48,436 nt of DNA, taken from Atopobiaceae bacterium (GTDB lineage: Bacteria > Actinomycetota > Coriobacteriia > Coriobacteriales > Atopobiaceae). Position numbers and translations under genes: made by a program. The stretch covers positions 1 to 48,436 of the forward strand of contig JAGAVX010000091.1 in NCBI GenBank assembly GCA_017941705.1. Reading direction: 5' to 3'. Below are positions 26,290 to 43,437 of this stretch, piece by piece. A model generated the notes under the pieces. The model saw only the letters and a list, made by a program, of their open reading frames with translations. It was not told where the DNA came from and ran no database searches. Numbering within the stretch: position 1 is the first letter of the stretch; each line of letters opens with the position of its first letter.

Positions 26290-27774
26290 ATGGATAATAC
26301 CGCACAAGCCGTCACCTCACCCAAAGAGGGTCTGTGGAACCGTTTTCTGCTGCTTATCCCGCTTACGATTGCGCTGGTGGTCGGCTCGTATCTCTATATG
26401 AGGACCCAAGTGGGGTTCTACACGTCGCAGACCATTTTTACGTACAGCGCCGACGAGCTCGAGACGGCGGAAGTAAGACTTTCCAACCCAGGTGTCGTTG
26501 AGGTGGATTCCATCACGCCCACCCAGGCAGGTACGAGCACGGTTCGTGTGCGCTTTAAAGGGCTTGCGGACGGTGAGACCGAGGCGATATTCATAACGGC
26601 AGAGGGCAGGAGCGAGACGTGGTGGTTTGAGGTACGCAACGGTACCGTCATCGAAGGAGGCATCAACTTTGAGGGATGGCAGGTCATCCAGTTGAGCCTG
26701 TGCATATTCCTTGGGTGCCTATGCCTGCTCTTTGCGAGTGGGTTGGTGAAGCTCTGGCGCGCATCATGGTATGGATACTCGATGGTTGCCTGCGGAGGCG
26801 GCCTGCTGTTCTGCCTGTTCCAGTTTGTCCTGTACACGGTGCTCGGTTTGGTGGGCGGCTATCCCAACTTCTATTTCTTCCTCATCGATGTAACCTACAT
26901 GGTCGAATGGTTTGCAGCCATTTCGGTCTACTTCATGATCCCGCTGGCGGTGCTCGTGTCTATCAGCAACATCGCGCTCATTCGCCATGAGGGGTTCAGG
27001 CCGGTTAACCTGCTGGGTATTGCCGCAAGCATCGTATGGGTCGTGGCTTACACACGCTGGGCCTTTGACTACGACATGCGCGATGGCATCTGGGTCTACG
27101 TGCATGCGATGCTGCCTGTGGCCATCACATATGGAGAGTGCCTTCTCTTGTCCACGATGCTCTGTGCATGGCTCTCGTCACGCCATGTGCCCAGGCAGGC
27201 CATGGATTATCTCGTGATCCTTGGTTGTGGCATAAGGGCTGACGGAACCCCTTGTCCGCTGCTTGCGGGACGTGTGGACAAGGCAGCTGACTTTGATGAG
27301 GCTCACGTTGCGGCAGGAGACTCGCCTGCGGTGTTTGTCCCCAGCGGTGGACAGGGTCCCGATGAGCCTGTGAGCGAGGCGCAGAGCATGGGAGAGTACC
27401 TCGTGACACAGCGAGGCGTGCCTCGTGACCGCATCGCGCTTGAGGACCGCTCTACCACCACACGCGAGAACATGGCGTACTCGCGCGAGGTGATCGAGCG
27501 CCATGCGGGGCGTGATGCAAGCGAGCTCAAGATTGCCTTCTCGACCACCAACTACCATGTGTTCCGCGGCTACGTGTGCGCGCATCAGGCGGGAATGGCC
27601 GTGGAGGGCATGGGCGCCAAGACGAAGTACTACTTCTGGCCAAACGCCTTCCTGCGCGAATTCATCGGTCTGCTCGTCACGCGCTGGAAGGGAGTCCTGC
27701 AGACCTTCATCGTGGTCGGCGGCTTCTATATGCTTGTCACCTACGCTCTCAAGTTCTCGATTGGGTGGTCGTAG
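26290..27774 (+). CDS. Multi-spanning membrane protein with C-terminal YdcF/DUF218 domain
   Basis: 494 residues. A first membrane segment (about 18-36) is followed by an extracytoplasmic beta-rich stretch of about 95 residues (TYSADELETAEVRLSN...STVRVRFKGLADGETEAIF) that looks like a small Ig-like domain. Several membrane segments follow (about 135-300), then a DUF218 domain (DYLVILGCGIRADGTPCPLLAGRVDKA, VFVPSGGQGPDEPVSEAQSMGEYLV, STTTRENMAYS, FSTTNYHVFRGY) and a last hydrophobic segment. DUF218 proteins such as SanA/ElyC affect envelope integrity; the biochemical activity is unknown. RBS AAAGGAA. It lies between the LacI gene and a LacI-operator-controlled GH1 gene. Confidence 0.82.
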   Translation: MDNTAQAVTSPKEGLWNRFLLLIPLTIALVVGSYLYMRTQVGFYTSQTIFTYSADELETAEVRLSNPGVVEVDSITPTQAGTSTVRVRFKGLADGETEAIFITAEGRSETWWFEVRNGTVIEGGINFEGWQVIQLSLCIFLGCLCLLFASGLVKLWRASWYGYSMVACGGGLLFCLFQFVLYTVLGLVGGYPNFYFFLIDVTYMVEWFAAISVYFMIPLAVLVSISNIALIRHEGFRPVNLLGIAASIVWVVAYTRWAFDYDMRDGIWVYVHAMLPVAITYGECLLLSTMLCAWLSSRHVPRQAMDYLVILGCGIRADGTPCPLLAGRVDKAADFDEAHVAAGDSPAVFVPSGGQGPDEPVSEAQSMGEYLVTQRGVPRDRIALEDRSTTTRENMAYSREVIERHAGRDASELKIAFSTTNYHVFRGYVCAHQAGMAVEGMGAKTKYYFWPNAFLREFIGLLVTRWKGVLQTFIVVGGFYMLVTYALKFSIGWS

Positions 27775-27797
27775 GAGACCTAGCGGCGCTCGATAAT

Positions 27798-27845
27798 GTA
27801 AACGGTTAATGTAGTCTGACTACAGTCATTGCATAAACGGTTAAT
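27798..27845. promoter_or_regulatory. LacI-type operators O4 and O5 before GH1 copy 2
   Basis: GTAAACGGTTAAT (27798-27810) and ATAAACGGTTAAT (27833-27845), 35 bp apart centre to centre, upstream of the GH1 start at 27924. Between them is the small inverted repeat GTAGTCTGACTAC. Two operators about three and a half helical turns apart fit cooperative repression by the LacI protein. Confidence 0.75.
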
Positions 27846-27863
27846 CTCTCGTAATCTCATTGA

Positions 27864-29384
<1,521 letters not shown>

Positions 29385-29417
29385 GGCTAGGCAGGTTGCG
29401 GCGTGCCTGTCCGTAAA

Positions 29418-29512
29418 AATTACTCACAACCTACCATGTTGTGAGTAATTCGCCCAAAAAACCCAGTTGGGATTCTCCGAATTACTCACAACCTTATAGG
29501 TTGTGAGTAATT
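29418..29512 (+). repeat. Paired-palindrome element, unit 4
   Basis: Palindromes 29418-29450 (loop CTACCAT) and 29480-29512 (loop CTTATAG), spacer 29 bp with AAAACCCAGTTGGG. Nearly identical to unit 5, including the flank towards the GH1 stop, so it was probably duplicated with the gene. Confidence 0.95.
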
Positions 29513-29549
29513 CTTTTCATGAGAGCCGGACGATGAGTCCCAGTTAGTC

Positions 29550-30410
29550 TTACTCCTCTAGATACACGTCGTTGCGCGCGAAGGACTCGCGCAGCTTCAT
29601 GCTCTCGTTCCATCCCTGCGCAAAGCATTCACCGTACACGCAATTCAGGGCAAAGCGGATGCATGATTGCGAGTAGTACGTTGCGACACTACCGCGCGTG
29701 GTCTCTCCCTCGGGTAGGAGCAGCAGGCACTCCAACCCAGCGATCCGCCGGGCCGCTGCAGCATTGGCCGTGATCAGGATCGTCTTGCAGCCCTTCCCCC
29801 GCAGGAGCTGAATCTCATTGGAGAACTTGTCCAATAGTCCGCCCGAGTAGGTGGCAAACACCGCCACGTCTGAGGGACCCAGTATCTGCGTCGCGACCAC
29901 CGAGTCGCCGTTGAGGTCACCCGAATACGAGACGATGCCAATCTTGAGCAGCAGGTTTGCGAATGCCTCCAGGGTGACGCAACTGTCGCCCACGCCATAG
30001 AGCGCCACCTTCTTTGCCCCTCGGACAAGACGTGCTGCCGTGCGTACGTCATGCCCAGTGATGGTGCCCAGGCAGGCATCCACTGCCTGTTTGGTGAGGT
30101 TTGCGACCGAGTGGATGATCTGCTGCGTACCACTGCCTTCGATGAAGGGAAAGTCGGGATTCACGTTGAGTACGTTCGAGCGGTCTGCCTCGATGTCACG
30201 TGCAAGTTCGATGCGAAAGTCACGGTAGCCCTCAACTCCCAGCTTGCGGCATAAGCGCACTACTGTCGCGTTGGAGGTATAGGTCGCGCCAGACAGGTCG
30301 CCGATATTCATCTGTGCTACTTCATCCAGGTGATCGAGGATATAGGATGCCAGATCCTTCTCGGCATTGGTGAACCCTTCCATGCGCCTGAGCGCATCAA
30401 GCACTGCCAT
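29550..30410 (-). CDS. RpiR-family (HTH + SIS) transcriptional regulator
   Basis: 286 residues: N-terminal RpiR HTH (about 1-77, ending in TYTSNATVVRLCRKLGVEGYRDFRIEL) and SIS domain (about 105-245; VALYGVGDSCVTLEAFANLLLKIGI, VFATYSGGLLDKFSNEI) that binds a sugar phosphate. It is divergent from the EIIC gene, the usual layout for control of PTS beta-glucoside operons by the phosphorylated product. It is a paralog of the intact gene at 35330 and of the remnant at 16276. Confidence 0.9.
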   Translation of the reverse strand: MAVLDALRRMEGFTNAEKDLASYILDHLDEVAQMNIGDLSGATYTSNATVVRLCRKLGVEGYRDFRIELARDIEADRSNVLNVNPDFPFIEGSGTQQIIHSVANLTKQAVDACLGTITGHDVRTAARLVRGAKKVALYGVGDSCVTLEAFANLLLKIGIVSYSGDLNGDSVVATQILGPSDVAVFATYSGGLLDKFSNEIQLLRGKGCKTILITANAAAARRIAGLECLLLLPEGETTRGSVATYYSQSCIRFALNCVYGECFAQGWNESMKLRESFARNDVYLEE

Positions 30411-30489
30411 GACAAGCCCCTCCTCGCCCTGATTTGAACCTCGTTTTCATTATGAAGCCCTTGTGGGCCGACTCCGACTGACAAAACGC

Positions 30490-30502
30490 GTAAACGGTTT
30501 AC
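30490..30502. promoter_or_regulatory. LacI-type operator O6 (perfect palindrome)
   Basis: GTAAACGGTTTAC is symmetric about its central G and is the best copy of the local LacI motif. It lies 113 bp before the EIIC start, in the RpiR/EIIC divergent region, so this promoter may answer to both regulators. Confidence 0.75.
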
Positions 30503-30614
30503 CAACCGGCCCAGATTTCTTGTTTGCCCATTTCATCGCCCGTAAGGTGGCATCAGCAAGCGAAGGGAATCGCTTAGATCCATTCAAGTACGAGTAGTGA
30601 AAGGGAAGGAAGAC

Positions 30615-33480
<2,866 letters not shown>

Positions 33481-33514
33481 GGCCGCGGTAGGCTGCGACG
33501 CGCCTGTCCGCAGA

Positions 33515-33610
33515 AATTACTCACAACCTACCATGTTGTGAGTAATTTGCCCAAAAAAGCCCAGTTGGGATTCTCCGAATTACTCATAACCTTATAGGTT
33601 GTGAGTAATT
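33515..33610 (+). repeat. Paired-palindrome element, unit 5
   Basis: Palindromes 33515-33547 (loop CTACCAT) and 33578-33610 (loop CTTATAG), spacer 30 bp with AAAAGCCCAGTTGGG. The second has a C-to-T at arm position 10 (wobble pair). Twin of unit 4. Confidence 0.95.
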
Positions 33611-33686
33611 CTGCTCTATGCAGGCGATGAGTAGAGCGGGTCGTGGCGCACGGCAGAGGCGCAGTTGCCGATTGGCGTTTGCATAA

Positions 33687-35216
<1,530 letters not shown>

Positions 35217-35248
35217 CGGATAGCCGCCAGCACAGGCTTTGCCGCAGG

Positions 35249-35281
35249 GGCCAGCTTCTAGCTCGGGAGCTGGCCTTTTTC
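35249..35281 (+). terminator. Terminator after GH1 copy 4
   Basis: GGCCAGCT (35249-35256), loop, AGCTGGCC (35268-35275), then TTTTT. The loop contains TAGCTCGGGA. Confidence 0.9.
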
Positions 35282-35329
35282 CTGCGCGGGGACATCGCCT
35301 GTCAGGCAGGGCATGCTGCGCGCAGCAAG

Positions 35330-36187
35330 CTAGCGTGAAGCGCTGCGCTGCTTGTCAAAATGTTCGATGCGCGTGATGTTGTCCTGGTAGTTGCGGGCAA
35401 AGCACTCGCCATAGATGCTGTCGAGCACGTAGCGAATGCACGTCTGGGCAAAGAAGGTGGCAATCTTGCCGTGAAGGGACTCGCCCGAGGGCAATGCCAC
35501 GAAGCAGTCGAGACCGGCGACGCGGTCGGGGATGTCCTGGTCCGACGAGATGACGATGAGCTTACACCGGTGCTCCTTGAGCAGACGAAGCTGCGTGCTC
35601 ATCTCGCCTGTCAGGCTGCCCGAGTAGCTGACGAGGATTGCCAGGTCTTGCGGCCCAAGCCCCGTGCTCACGGCGAGGGAGTCGCCGTGCCGGTTGGCGT
35701 TGTAGCACATGATGCCTATCTTGAGCAGCAGGTTCGAGAAGCTCTCGCAGGATATCTCCGAATCGCCGATGGCAAAGAGCGCCACGCGCCGGGCGCCGAG
35801 CACCAGGCGCGCCGCCTTTTGTATGGCATGGGCGGGAACCATCGCGTAGCTCTGGTCGATAGCCTGGTGTTTGAGCGCGGCTATCGAGTTCATGATGTCG
35901 CGCGTTCCCTGACCTTCAAGAAAGGGAGTGTCAGGGTTGATGTCGGTCTCGTCAGACCTTGCACGTTCGAGGTCGGCGGCCAAGGAGATGCGGAACTCGC
36001 GATAGCCGTCGACACCCATCTTGTGGCACAGGCGCACAATGCTTGCCGAAGAGACGAAGGCTGCGCCCGCGAGCTCGCCAATGCTCATGGAGACGACCTC
36101 GTCGGCATGATTCAGGATGTAGGCAGCGATGTCCTTCTCGGTCTTGGTGAAGTTGCGTGCTTGTGATAGTGCCTCGAGTACCGCCAC
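35330..36187 (-). CDS. RpiR-family transcriptional regulator
   Basis: 285 residues, HTH (AAFVSSASIVRLCHKMGVDGYREFRI, about 42-67) plus SIS domain (VALFAIGDSEISCESFSNLLLKIGI, ILVSYSGSLTGEMSTQL). Convergent with GH1 copy 4, no permease adjacent. Its upstream gap contains the palindrome CATTGTTCACTAACAATG, a candidate autoregulatory operator. Paralog of the gene at 29550. Confidence 0.9.
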   Translation of the reverse strand: MAVLEALSQARNFTKTEKDIAAYILNHADEVVSMSIGELAGAAFVSSASIVRLCHKMGVDGYREFRISLAADLERARSDETDINPDTPFLEGQGTRDIMNSIAALKHQAIDQSYAMVPAHAIQKAARLVLGARRVALFAIGDSEISCESFSNLLLKIGIMCYNANRHGDSLAVSTGLGPQDLAILVSYSGSLTGEMSTQLRLLKEHRCKLIVISSDQDIPDRVAGLDCFVALPSGESLHGKIATFFAQTCIRYVLDSIYGECFARNYQDNITRIEHFDKQRSASR

Positions 36188-36209
36188 GGCCCCCTGCCTC
36201 TCGTTGCGA

Positions 36210-36227
36210 CATTGTTCACTAACAATG
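36210..36227. promoter_or_regulatory. Candidate operator upstream of rpiR
   Basis: CATTGTTCACTAACAATG: 7-bp perfect arms around a 4-bp centre, 23 bp before the RpiR start. The position suits autoregulation; the binding protein is inferred. Confidence 0.45.
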
Positions 36228-36245
36228 ACACGTTACCCTTTTCCA

Positions 36246-37124
36246 CTACGAGTCGCTTGCGAGCCGTATGCGGGCGTAGTCTACAAAGGCGGCTGCTGCA
36301 CGTGACATGGGTTTTCCCCTTAGCCAGACCAGACATGACCCTGTGACGAGGGGAGGGTCAAGGGGCACGCGTGTGAGGTCGTCGACTGTGTGCTTCATGG
36401 CAACTTGGAGACTGCGGCCTATGCCCGCGCGGACCAGTGCGTCTGCGGCGACATTGAGGTTTGCCGTGCCTGCCACCTCGAGGCGCGAGAAGCTTCTGCC
36501 AAACCAACTCGCGAGCACACTCTGTGGGCCGGCGCGATGAGGGAGGATGAGCGCTCCCTTGGTAAGGTCGCGAGCGGTGATGGCCTCTTTGCCTGACAAG
36601 GGGTCATCCTGGCGCATGACCGCAACCCACTGCTCCTGAGTCCCAAGGCGTAGGAAGTCGAGGTCGGCAGGTTCAAAGGGGTCGAGGAGCACGGCGAGGT
36701 CAGCCCTGCCCTCCCTCAGGCGCCTGAGCGAGGCCTCGGAAGTCGTGACGACAAGCGATATGCGGATGTGTGGATGCCTTTCCGTGAATGCTGCGGCAAG
36801 ATGCGCAAGCTCATCGAGTGCCGCCGTCTGGCCACAACAGATCGAAACCGTGCCCTCTAGCCTACCCTCTGATGCCCGCAGCTCCTCCTCGGTTTTTCCG
36901 GCAAGCTCTAACAGCGCCTCTGCGCGACGGGCGAGTAGCAGACCCTCCTCGGTAGGGATGGCCCCGTGACGCCCACGGTCGAGTAGGCTGCAGCCAAGGT
37001 CGCGCTCCAGCCCGGCAATCTGTCGCGAAAGGGCTGGTTGGGTGATGTGCAGCTCGTCTGCAGCGCGCGTGACCGACCCAGTGCGCACCACGGCAAGGAA
37101 TGAGCGAAGCTCCCGAAGCTCCAT
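36246..37124 (-). CDS. LysR-family transcriptional regulator
   Basis: 292 residues. N-terminal winged HTH MELRELRSFLAVVRTGSVTRAADELHITQPALSRQIAGLE, then the substrate-binding domain (TVSICCGQTAALDELAHLAAAFTERHPHIRISLVV, ADLAVLLDPFEPADLDF, ALILPHRAGPQ). Divergent from the MFS gene (118 bp between starts), the usual arrangement for a LysR activator and its target. The ATG at 37122-37124 is set by the family N-terminus. The inducer is unknown. Confidence 0.92.
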   Translation of the reverse strand: MELRELRSFLAVVRTGSVTRAADELHITQPALSRQIAGLERDLGCSLLDRGRHGAIPTEEGLLLARRAEALLELAGKTEEELRASEGRLEGTVSICCGQTAALDELAHLAAAFTERHPHIRISLVVTTSEASLRRLREGRADLAVLLDPFEPADLDFLRLGTQEQWVAVMRQDDPLSGKEAITARDLTKGALILPHRAGPQSVLASWFGRSFSRLEVAGTANLNVAADALVRAGIGRSLQVAMKHTVDDLTRVPLDPPLVTGSCLVWLRGKPMSRAAAAFVDYARIRLASDS

Positions 37125-37132
37125 GGGTGACT

Positions 37133-37191
37133 CCAATCCATGCACTACATGCATGTAATTATATATAAAAGAAGCTTTAGACATGGATTGG
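37133..37191. promoter_or_regulatory. Inverted repeat in the LysR/MFS divergent region
   Basis: CCAATCCATG (37133-37142) and CATGGATTGG (37182-37191), perfect 10-bp arms 39 bp apart. Between them is the palindrome TACATGCATGTA (37146-37157) and an AT-rich ATTATATATAAAA stretch likely to hold promoter elements. Probable LysR binding region. Confidence 0.5.
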
Positions 37192-37242
37192 GGTTGATGT
37201 TTAACTGGAATTGGCGAACTCTACCAAAGGAAAGGGATTGGC

Positions 37243-39920
<2,678 letters not shown>

Positions 39921-39922
<2 letters not shown>

Positions 39923-40016
39923 TTACTCACAACCTTGTTCATTGTGAGTAATTTGGCGGTAAAACTGCAGGAACCAATTGCGGAATTACTCACAAGTAAC
40001 AAGGTTGTGAGTAATT
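39921..40016 (+). repeat. Paired-palindrome element, unit 6 (subfamily B)
   Basis: Palindromes 39921-39953 (loop CTTGTTC) and 39984-40016 (loop TAACAAG), 30-bp spacer with AAAACTGCAGGAA. Both have one mismatched inner arm pair. It overlaps the stop codon of GH1 copy 5. The 200 bp after it hold no gene. Confidence 0.95.
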
Positions 40017-40215
40017 TTCATCGCCTATGACGACTGCTTGAGCCTTATCTTGTGGTCTCGCGATTGATGATTCGATGGGGGAGTGTTCGTTTTTGGCTCG
40101 GACGAGTCTGCCCTCACGCCAGCAGGGCAAGAGGTGTTGCACGAGCTGGCAACAGACGAGTCGTGGCAAGTTGTCGGGCACATGGATTAGGAAGTGGTTC
40201 AGAGCCTTCGTCTGC

Positions 40216-41169
40216 CTACGGAACCAGCTGCATGAAGCGTTCGTGAGGAGTGAACCCGCAGGCGCGATAGAGATGCGTTCCCGCCTCGGATGCGGTGATG
40301 TGCACGGCCCCGCAACCGCGCTCCTTTGCCTCGTCGACGATGCGCAACAGCAAGTCGCGGGCGATGCCCTGTCGGCGCAGGTCCGGCCTCACGTACATGC
40401 TGGAAAGCAGCCCAAGGCGTCCCGTGAGACAACCAAAGTACGGCGGTTTCTCTACGATGGAGAGGCCACTCGTGCCCACAATCTCACCGTCGCTCAGGGC
40501 GAGCCACGAGACGAAGGTCCCATCGGCAAGATGGCGCTGGTAGTAGTCCCGCAAGGCTGGGCGTAGGTCGCAGGTCTTCTGTGCGCCTTCCTCGAGTAGC
40601 TGTGCGATGCGCATCTCGATGAAGGTGGGTAGATCAGACGGATTGAGCCTGCGGAACTCAAGCACCGTGGGGGTTCTCGTGAAGTCGAGCCTGCGCACCA
40701 TCAGCCACTCGCTTTGGTTCGCGCCGTCACCAACGATGCGAAAGCCCTGCCGTTCGTACAGGCGAAGGGCGGGATTCTCCTTCTGCACCGAGAGCGAAGC
40801 GCGTGCGTAGCCGGCCTCCTGCAGCTCGGCCAGCATTTGGCTCATCAGCGCGCCACCGATTCCTTGGCCGCGGTATGGCTCAAGCAGGGAGATGGAGAAC
40901 GAGGGCGTCTCGTCGTCGATGTGCCCATACTCGTCAGTCGTGCGCACCCAGCAGGTACCGACGACTTCGCCGTCTGCCTGTGCTACCAGCGCCCGGTCAT
41001 CGTCGAGCGTGCCAAATGCCTCAAAGGCGGCGCGACACTTGGGGTCGTCATAGATGATCGATAGCGGCACCTCGCCCTCGTAACCCTCGGGCACAAAGAT
41101 GGCCTCATACAGGAAACTCTCGAGTAACGGCCACTCGCCGGGCGTCATATGTCGAATCTCATAGTCCAT
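40216..41169 (-). CDS. Tandem two-domain GNAT acetyltransferase
   Basis: 317 residues formed of two GNAT domains. The first (about 1-160) has ISLLEPYRGQGIGGALMSQML and YERQGFRIVGDG; the second (about 170-317) has LLSSMYVRPDLRRQGIARDLLLRIV and LYRACGFTPHERF. Both keep an acetyl-CoA-binding R/Q-x-x-G-x-G/A loop, so both may be active. Substrates unknown. ATG at 41167-41169 is chosen as the start of the first GNAT domain; no good RBS precedes it. The frame stays open far upstream but over another gene. Divergent from the YdcF gene by 42 bp. Confidence 0.8.
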   Translation of the reverse strand: MDYEIRHMTPGEWPLLESFLYEAIFVPEGYEGEVPLSIIYDDPKCRAAFEAFGTLDDDRALVAQADGEVVGTCWVRTTDEYGHIDDETPSFSISLLEPYRGQGIGGALMSQMLAELQEAGYARASLSVQKENPALRLYERQGFRIVGDGANQSEWLMVRRLDFTRTPTVLEFRRLNPSDLPTFIEMRIAQLLEEGAQKTCDLRPALRDYYQRHLADGTFVSWLALSDGEIVGTSGLSIVEKPPYFGCLTGRLGLLSSMYVRPDLRRQGIARDLLLRIVDEAKERGCGAVHITASEAGTHLYRACGFTPHERFMQLVP

Positions 41170-41211
41170 GTGCTTGAGTATAGTAAGATGGGCCAGGTCA
41201 ATGGAGGGGCG

Positions 41212-42039
41212 ATGGACGAGATGACGCAGGCGGCGCGAGCGGCAGGTCTCGTGGCCAAGTGGTGCGCGAAAAGGGATGTGAGTACGCTCAGCCAAGATTC
41301 GTTGCGCGCGGAGGCGGGTCTGCCCGACGGCAAGGCTGACCTGTTTGTGCTCTTTGGTGGTGGTGTGACGGGGACGGTGGAGACTCTTGCCGCGGCGATG
41401 CGTGCCGATGTGGCGCGGCGTTATGCCATCGTGGGCGGACGCGGACACGCGACCTACTGGCTTGACCAGACGTTTGGGCGGCTGCGCGAGCATGATGAGA
41501 TGCCACCTGAGCCTGGCGCTGCTAGCGAAGCTGAGATGCTCGATGCGCTGCTGTTTGCTCGGTATGGTCTGCATGCGGATCTGCTCGAGACACATTCCAC
41601 CAACTGTGGCAACAACATTACATACCTGCTAGATCTGCTGGAGGGGGAGGGGTGCCTCCCGGCCAGCGTCATTCTTTGTCAGGATGCGGTGATGCAGCGG
41701 CGCATGGACGTGACCTGGCAACGACAGGTGATGGATCGGCCGTCGTTCGCGGCAACGCGTGTGCTTAACTGGCCGGCGTACGAGGCGGAGCTGGCCTGCG
41801 AGGGCGATGAGCTCGTATGGCGCCAGGCTCCCGAGGGAATCTGGCCGATGGATGTATATCTGCAGCTCCTGCTGGGTGAGGTTGCGCGTCTGACCGATGA
41901 CGAAGATGGCTATGGTCCCCGTGGCCGTGACTATGTGGTGCACATGGATGTGCCGGAGGAAGTGCGAGAGGCGGCTGCCTTGCTCCGTGTGGCATGCGGT
42001 GAGTCTGGCCGAGCTCCCGATGAACGATTCAGCGGATGA
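41212..42039 (+). CDS. YdcF-family (DUF218) cytoplasmic protein
   Basis: 275 residues, without membrane segments. It follows the E. coli YdcF plan: ADLFVLFGGGVTGTVETLAAAMR, AIVGGRGHATYWL, LLETHSTNCGNNITY, ASVILCQDAVMQRRMDVTWQ. YdcF binds S-adenosylmethionine in vitro; its reaction is unknown. GGAGGGG sits 4 bp before the ATG. The second DUF218 protein in the window; the other (26290) is membrane-bound. Confidence 0.82.
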   Translation: MDEMTQAARAAGLVAKWCAKRDVSTLSQDSLRAEAGLPDGKADLFVLFGGGVTGTVETLAAAMRADVARRYAIVGGRGHATYWLDQTFGRLREHDEMPPEPGAASEAEMLDALLFARYGLHADLLETHSTNCGNNITYLLDLLEGEGCLPASVILCQDAVMQRRMDVTWQRQVMDRPSFAATRVLNWPAYEAELACEGDELVWRQAPEGIWPMDVYLQLLLGEVARLTDDEDGYGPRGRDYVVHMDVPEEVREAAALLRVACGESGRAPDERFSG

Positions 42040-42074
42040 GTTGTGCATGCCTTTGATGGGCTATTTGGCGGAAG

Positions 42075-42170
42075 ATTTACTCACAACCTTGTATGTTGTG
42101 AGTAAATCGCGATTAAAAGCCCAGTTGAATTTTGCCGAATTACTCACAACTTTATAGGTTGTGAGTAATT
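42075..42170 (+). repeat. Paired-palindrome element, unit 7
   Basis: Palindromes 42075-42107 (loop CTTGTAT) and 42138-42170 (loop TTTATAG), spacer 30 bp with AAAAGCCCAGTTGA. In the first, arm position 2 is T and its partner A instead of A/T: a compensatory swap. It lies between two genes on the same strand. Confidence 0.95.
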
Positions 42171-42334
42171 CTGTTCAGTCCCTCACGTGAGACCGGCGCT
42201 GCCGTTCGCGTCGAGGGCTCGGACCGGTCCGCTTTGGCTACTATATGATTCGGTTCTTGTATCATCGCGCCGGTGTCTGGACTCAGCGCCGCACTTGTGG
42301 GGGGCGCATACGAGTTGAGCAATGGGGGGTCAAC

Positions 42335-42787
42335 ATGCGACATCATGTAAAGGTGACTGTATTGGACAAGAAGTGCTTCTGTGACTTGCAGGAGACCTAT
42401 CTGGCAGATCCCAAGAGTGGTCCGTGCGGCGTCTTTGAGGTGGGGGATACCTTCGAGTTCTGGCGCGATGGCGGTCGCGACGACTTCTGGCGCTTTGGGG
42501 CTGCGGCAGGGCCTGACGGGCGCGACTTTCCCTGTGCGGAGGCATGGGACTGCATCAGCCGCTACGTGTACACGGCACTGCAGGGAGGCTCGATCATGCA
42601 CCGCTGGACGGCGGACGACCGTCAGATGGTGGCCTGCTGCAATGACGGAACGCGCCCGGTGGTCTTCCTTATCGAGCGCGAGGACCTGTCGGATACGCCT
42701 CAGGAAGAGGCGTGGCTTGCCGAGGCCGAACGCACGGGCTACTTTAAGTGCAGCGCCAACGACGCCTATACGGGAACGGATGAATGA
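42335..42787 (+). CDS. TIGR04076-family small protein
   Basis: 150 residues. HHVKVTVLDKKCFCDLQETY, CGVFEVGDTFEFW, EAWDCISRYVYTALQGGSIM and a final Asp/Cys/Asn section match the TIGR04076 family of anaerobes, of unknown function. Cysteines near 14-16 and in the AWDC part may bind metal or be redox-active. ATG at 42335; the preceding GGGGGGT is a fair RBS. The next gene overlaps by 4 bp (ATGA), so the two are translationally coupled. Confidence 0.8.
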   Translation: MRHHVKVTVLDKKCFCDLQETYLADPKSGPCGVFEVGDTFEFWRDGGRDDFWRFGAAAGPDGRDFPCAEAWDCISRYVYTALQGGSIMHRWTADDRQMVACCNDGTRPVVFLIEREDLSDTPQEEAWLAEAERTGYFKCSANDAYTGTDE

Positions 42788-43437
42788 GCAAGTCGCAGAT
42801 CATGCGACAGTGGTTGCAGATAGCGCTGGGACTTTTGGTGTTCTCCTTTGGCGTGAACCTCACCATCTTCGCCAATATCGGACTGGCCCCGTGGGATTGT
42901 CTGGGCATGGGCATCTCCGCGCATACGCCACTCAACTATGGGCTGGCGATGACGGCGACAAGTGTAGTAATCCTGCTCATCGACCTGTTACTGAGAGAGC
43001 GCATTGGGTACGGCACCATCATCGACGCACTGCTTACAGGCAATTTCGTACAAGCTTTCAACGACCTCAGCCCGCTGAAACCTTGTGCCTCTGTCTGGTC
43101 CGGTATCGCCATGATGCTCGTAGGCTTCGTGTTCATGGCGATAGGCATGTGGATTTACATGCGTGGCGAACAGTGCTGCGGGCCACGTGATGCGCTGTTG
43201 GTGGGGCTCGGCAAGCGGCTGCCAAAGGTGCCCATCGGCGCGGTGCAGATCATCCTGTGGTCTGTGGTGACTGTTGTCGGATGGGTGCTGGGAGGTCCCG
43301 TGGGCGTGGGCACACTGCTTTCCGCCCTTGGAGCGGGTGCAGTGATGCAGCTGGTGTACCAGTTGCTGCGCTTCGAGCCGCGCGATGTGGAGCACAGGAG
43401 CGTCATCGAGGTAAATCGACGGCTGTTTGGGCGCTGA
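42784..43437 (+). CDS. YczE/YitT-like integral membrane protein
   Basis: 217 residues, about five hydrophobic segments: LQIALGLLVFSFGVNLTIFANIGLAPWDCLG, YGLAMTATSVVILLIDLLL, WSGIAMMLVGFVFMAIGMWIYM, IGAVQIILWSVVTVVGWVLGG, plus a last one before the C-terminus. GLAPWD and GPRDALLVGL are typical of the YczE/YyaS group. The transported substrate, if any, is unknown. It overlaps the TIGR04076 gene by 4 bp. Confidence 0.83.
   Translation: MSKSQIMRQWLQIALGLLVFSFGVNLTIFANIGLAPWDCLGMGISAHTPLNYGLAMTATSVVILLIDLLLRERIGYGTIIDALLTGNFVQAFNDLSPLKPCASVWSGIAMMLVGFVFMAIGMWIYMRGEQCCGPRDALLVGLGKRLPKVPIGAVQIILWSVVTVVGWVLGGPVGVGTLLSALGAGAVMQLVYQLLRFEPRDVEHRSVIEVNRRLFGR

Noticed and set aside
41170..41595. N-terminal extension of the double GNAT protein
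   Set aside because: The extra 142 codons lie antisense to the YdcF gene and show no domain; the GNAT fold begins at 41169.
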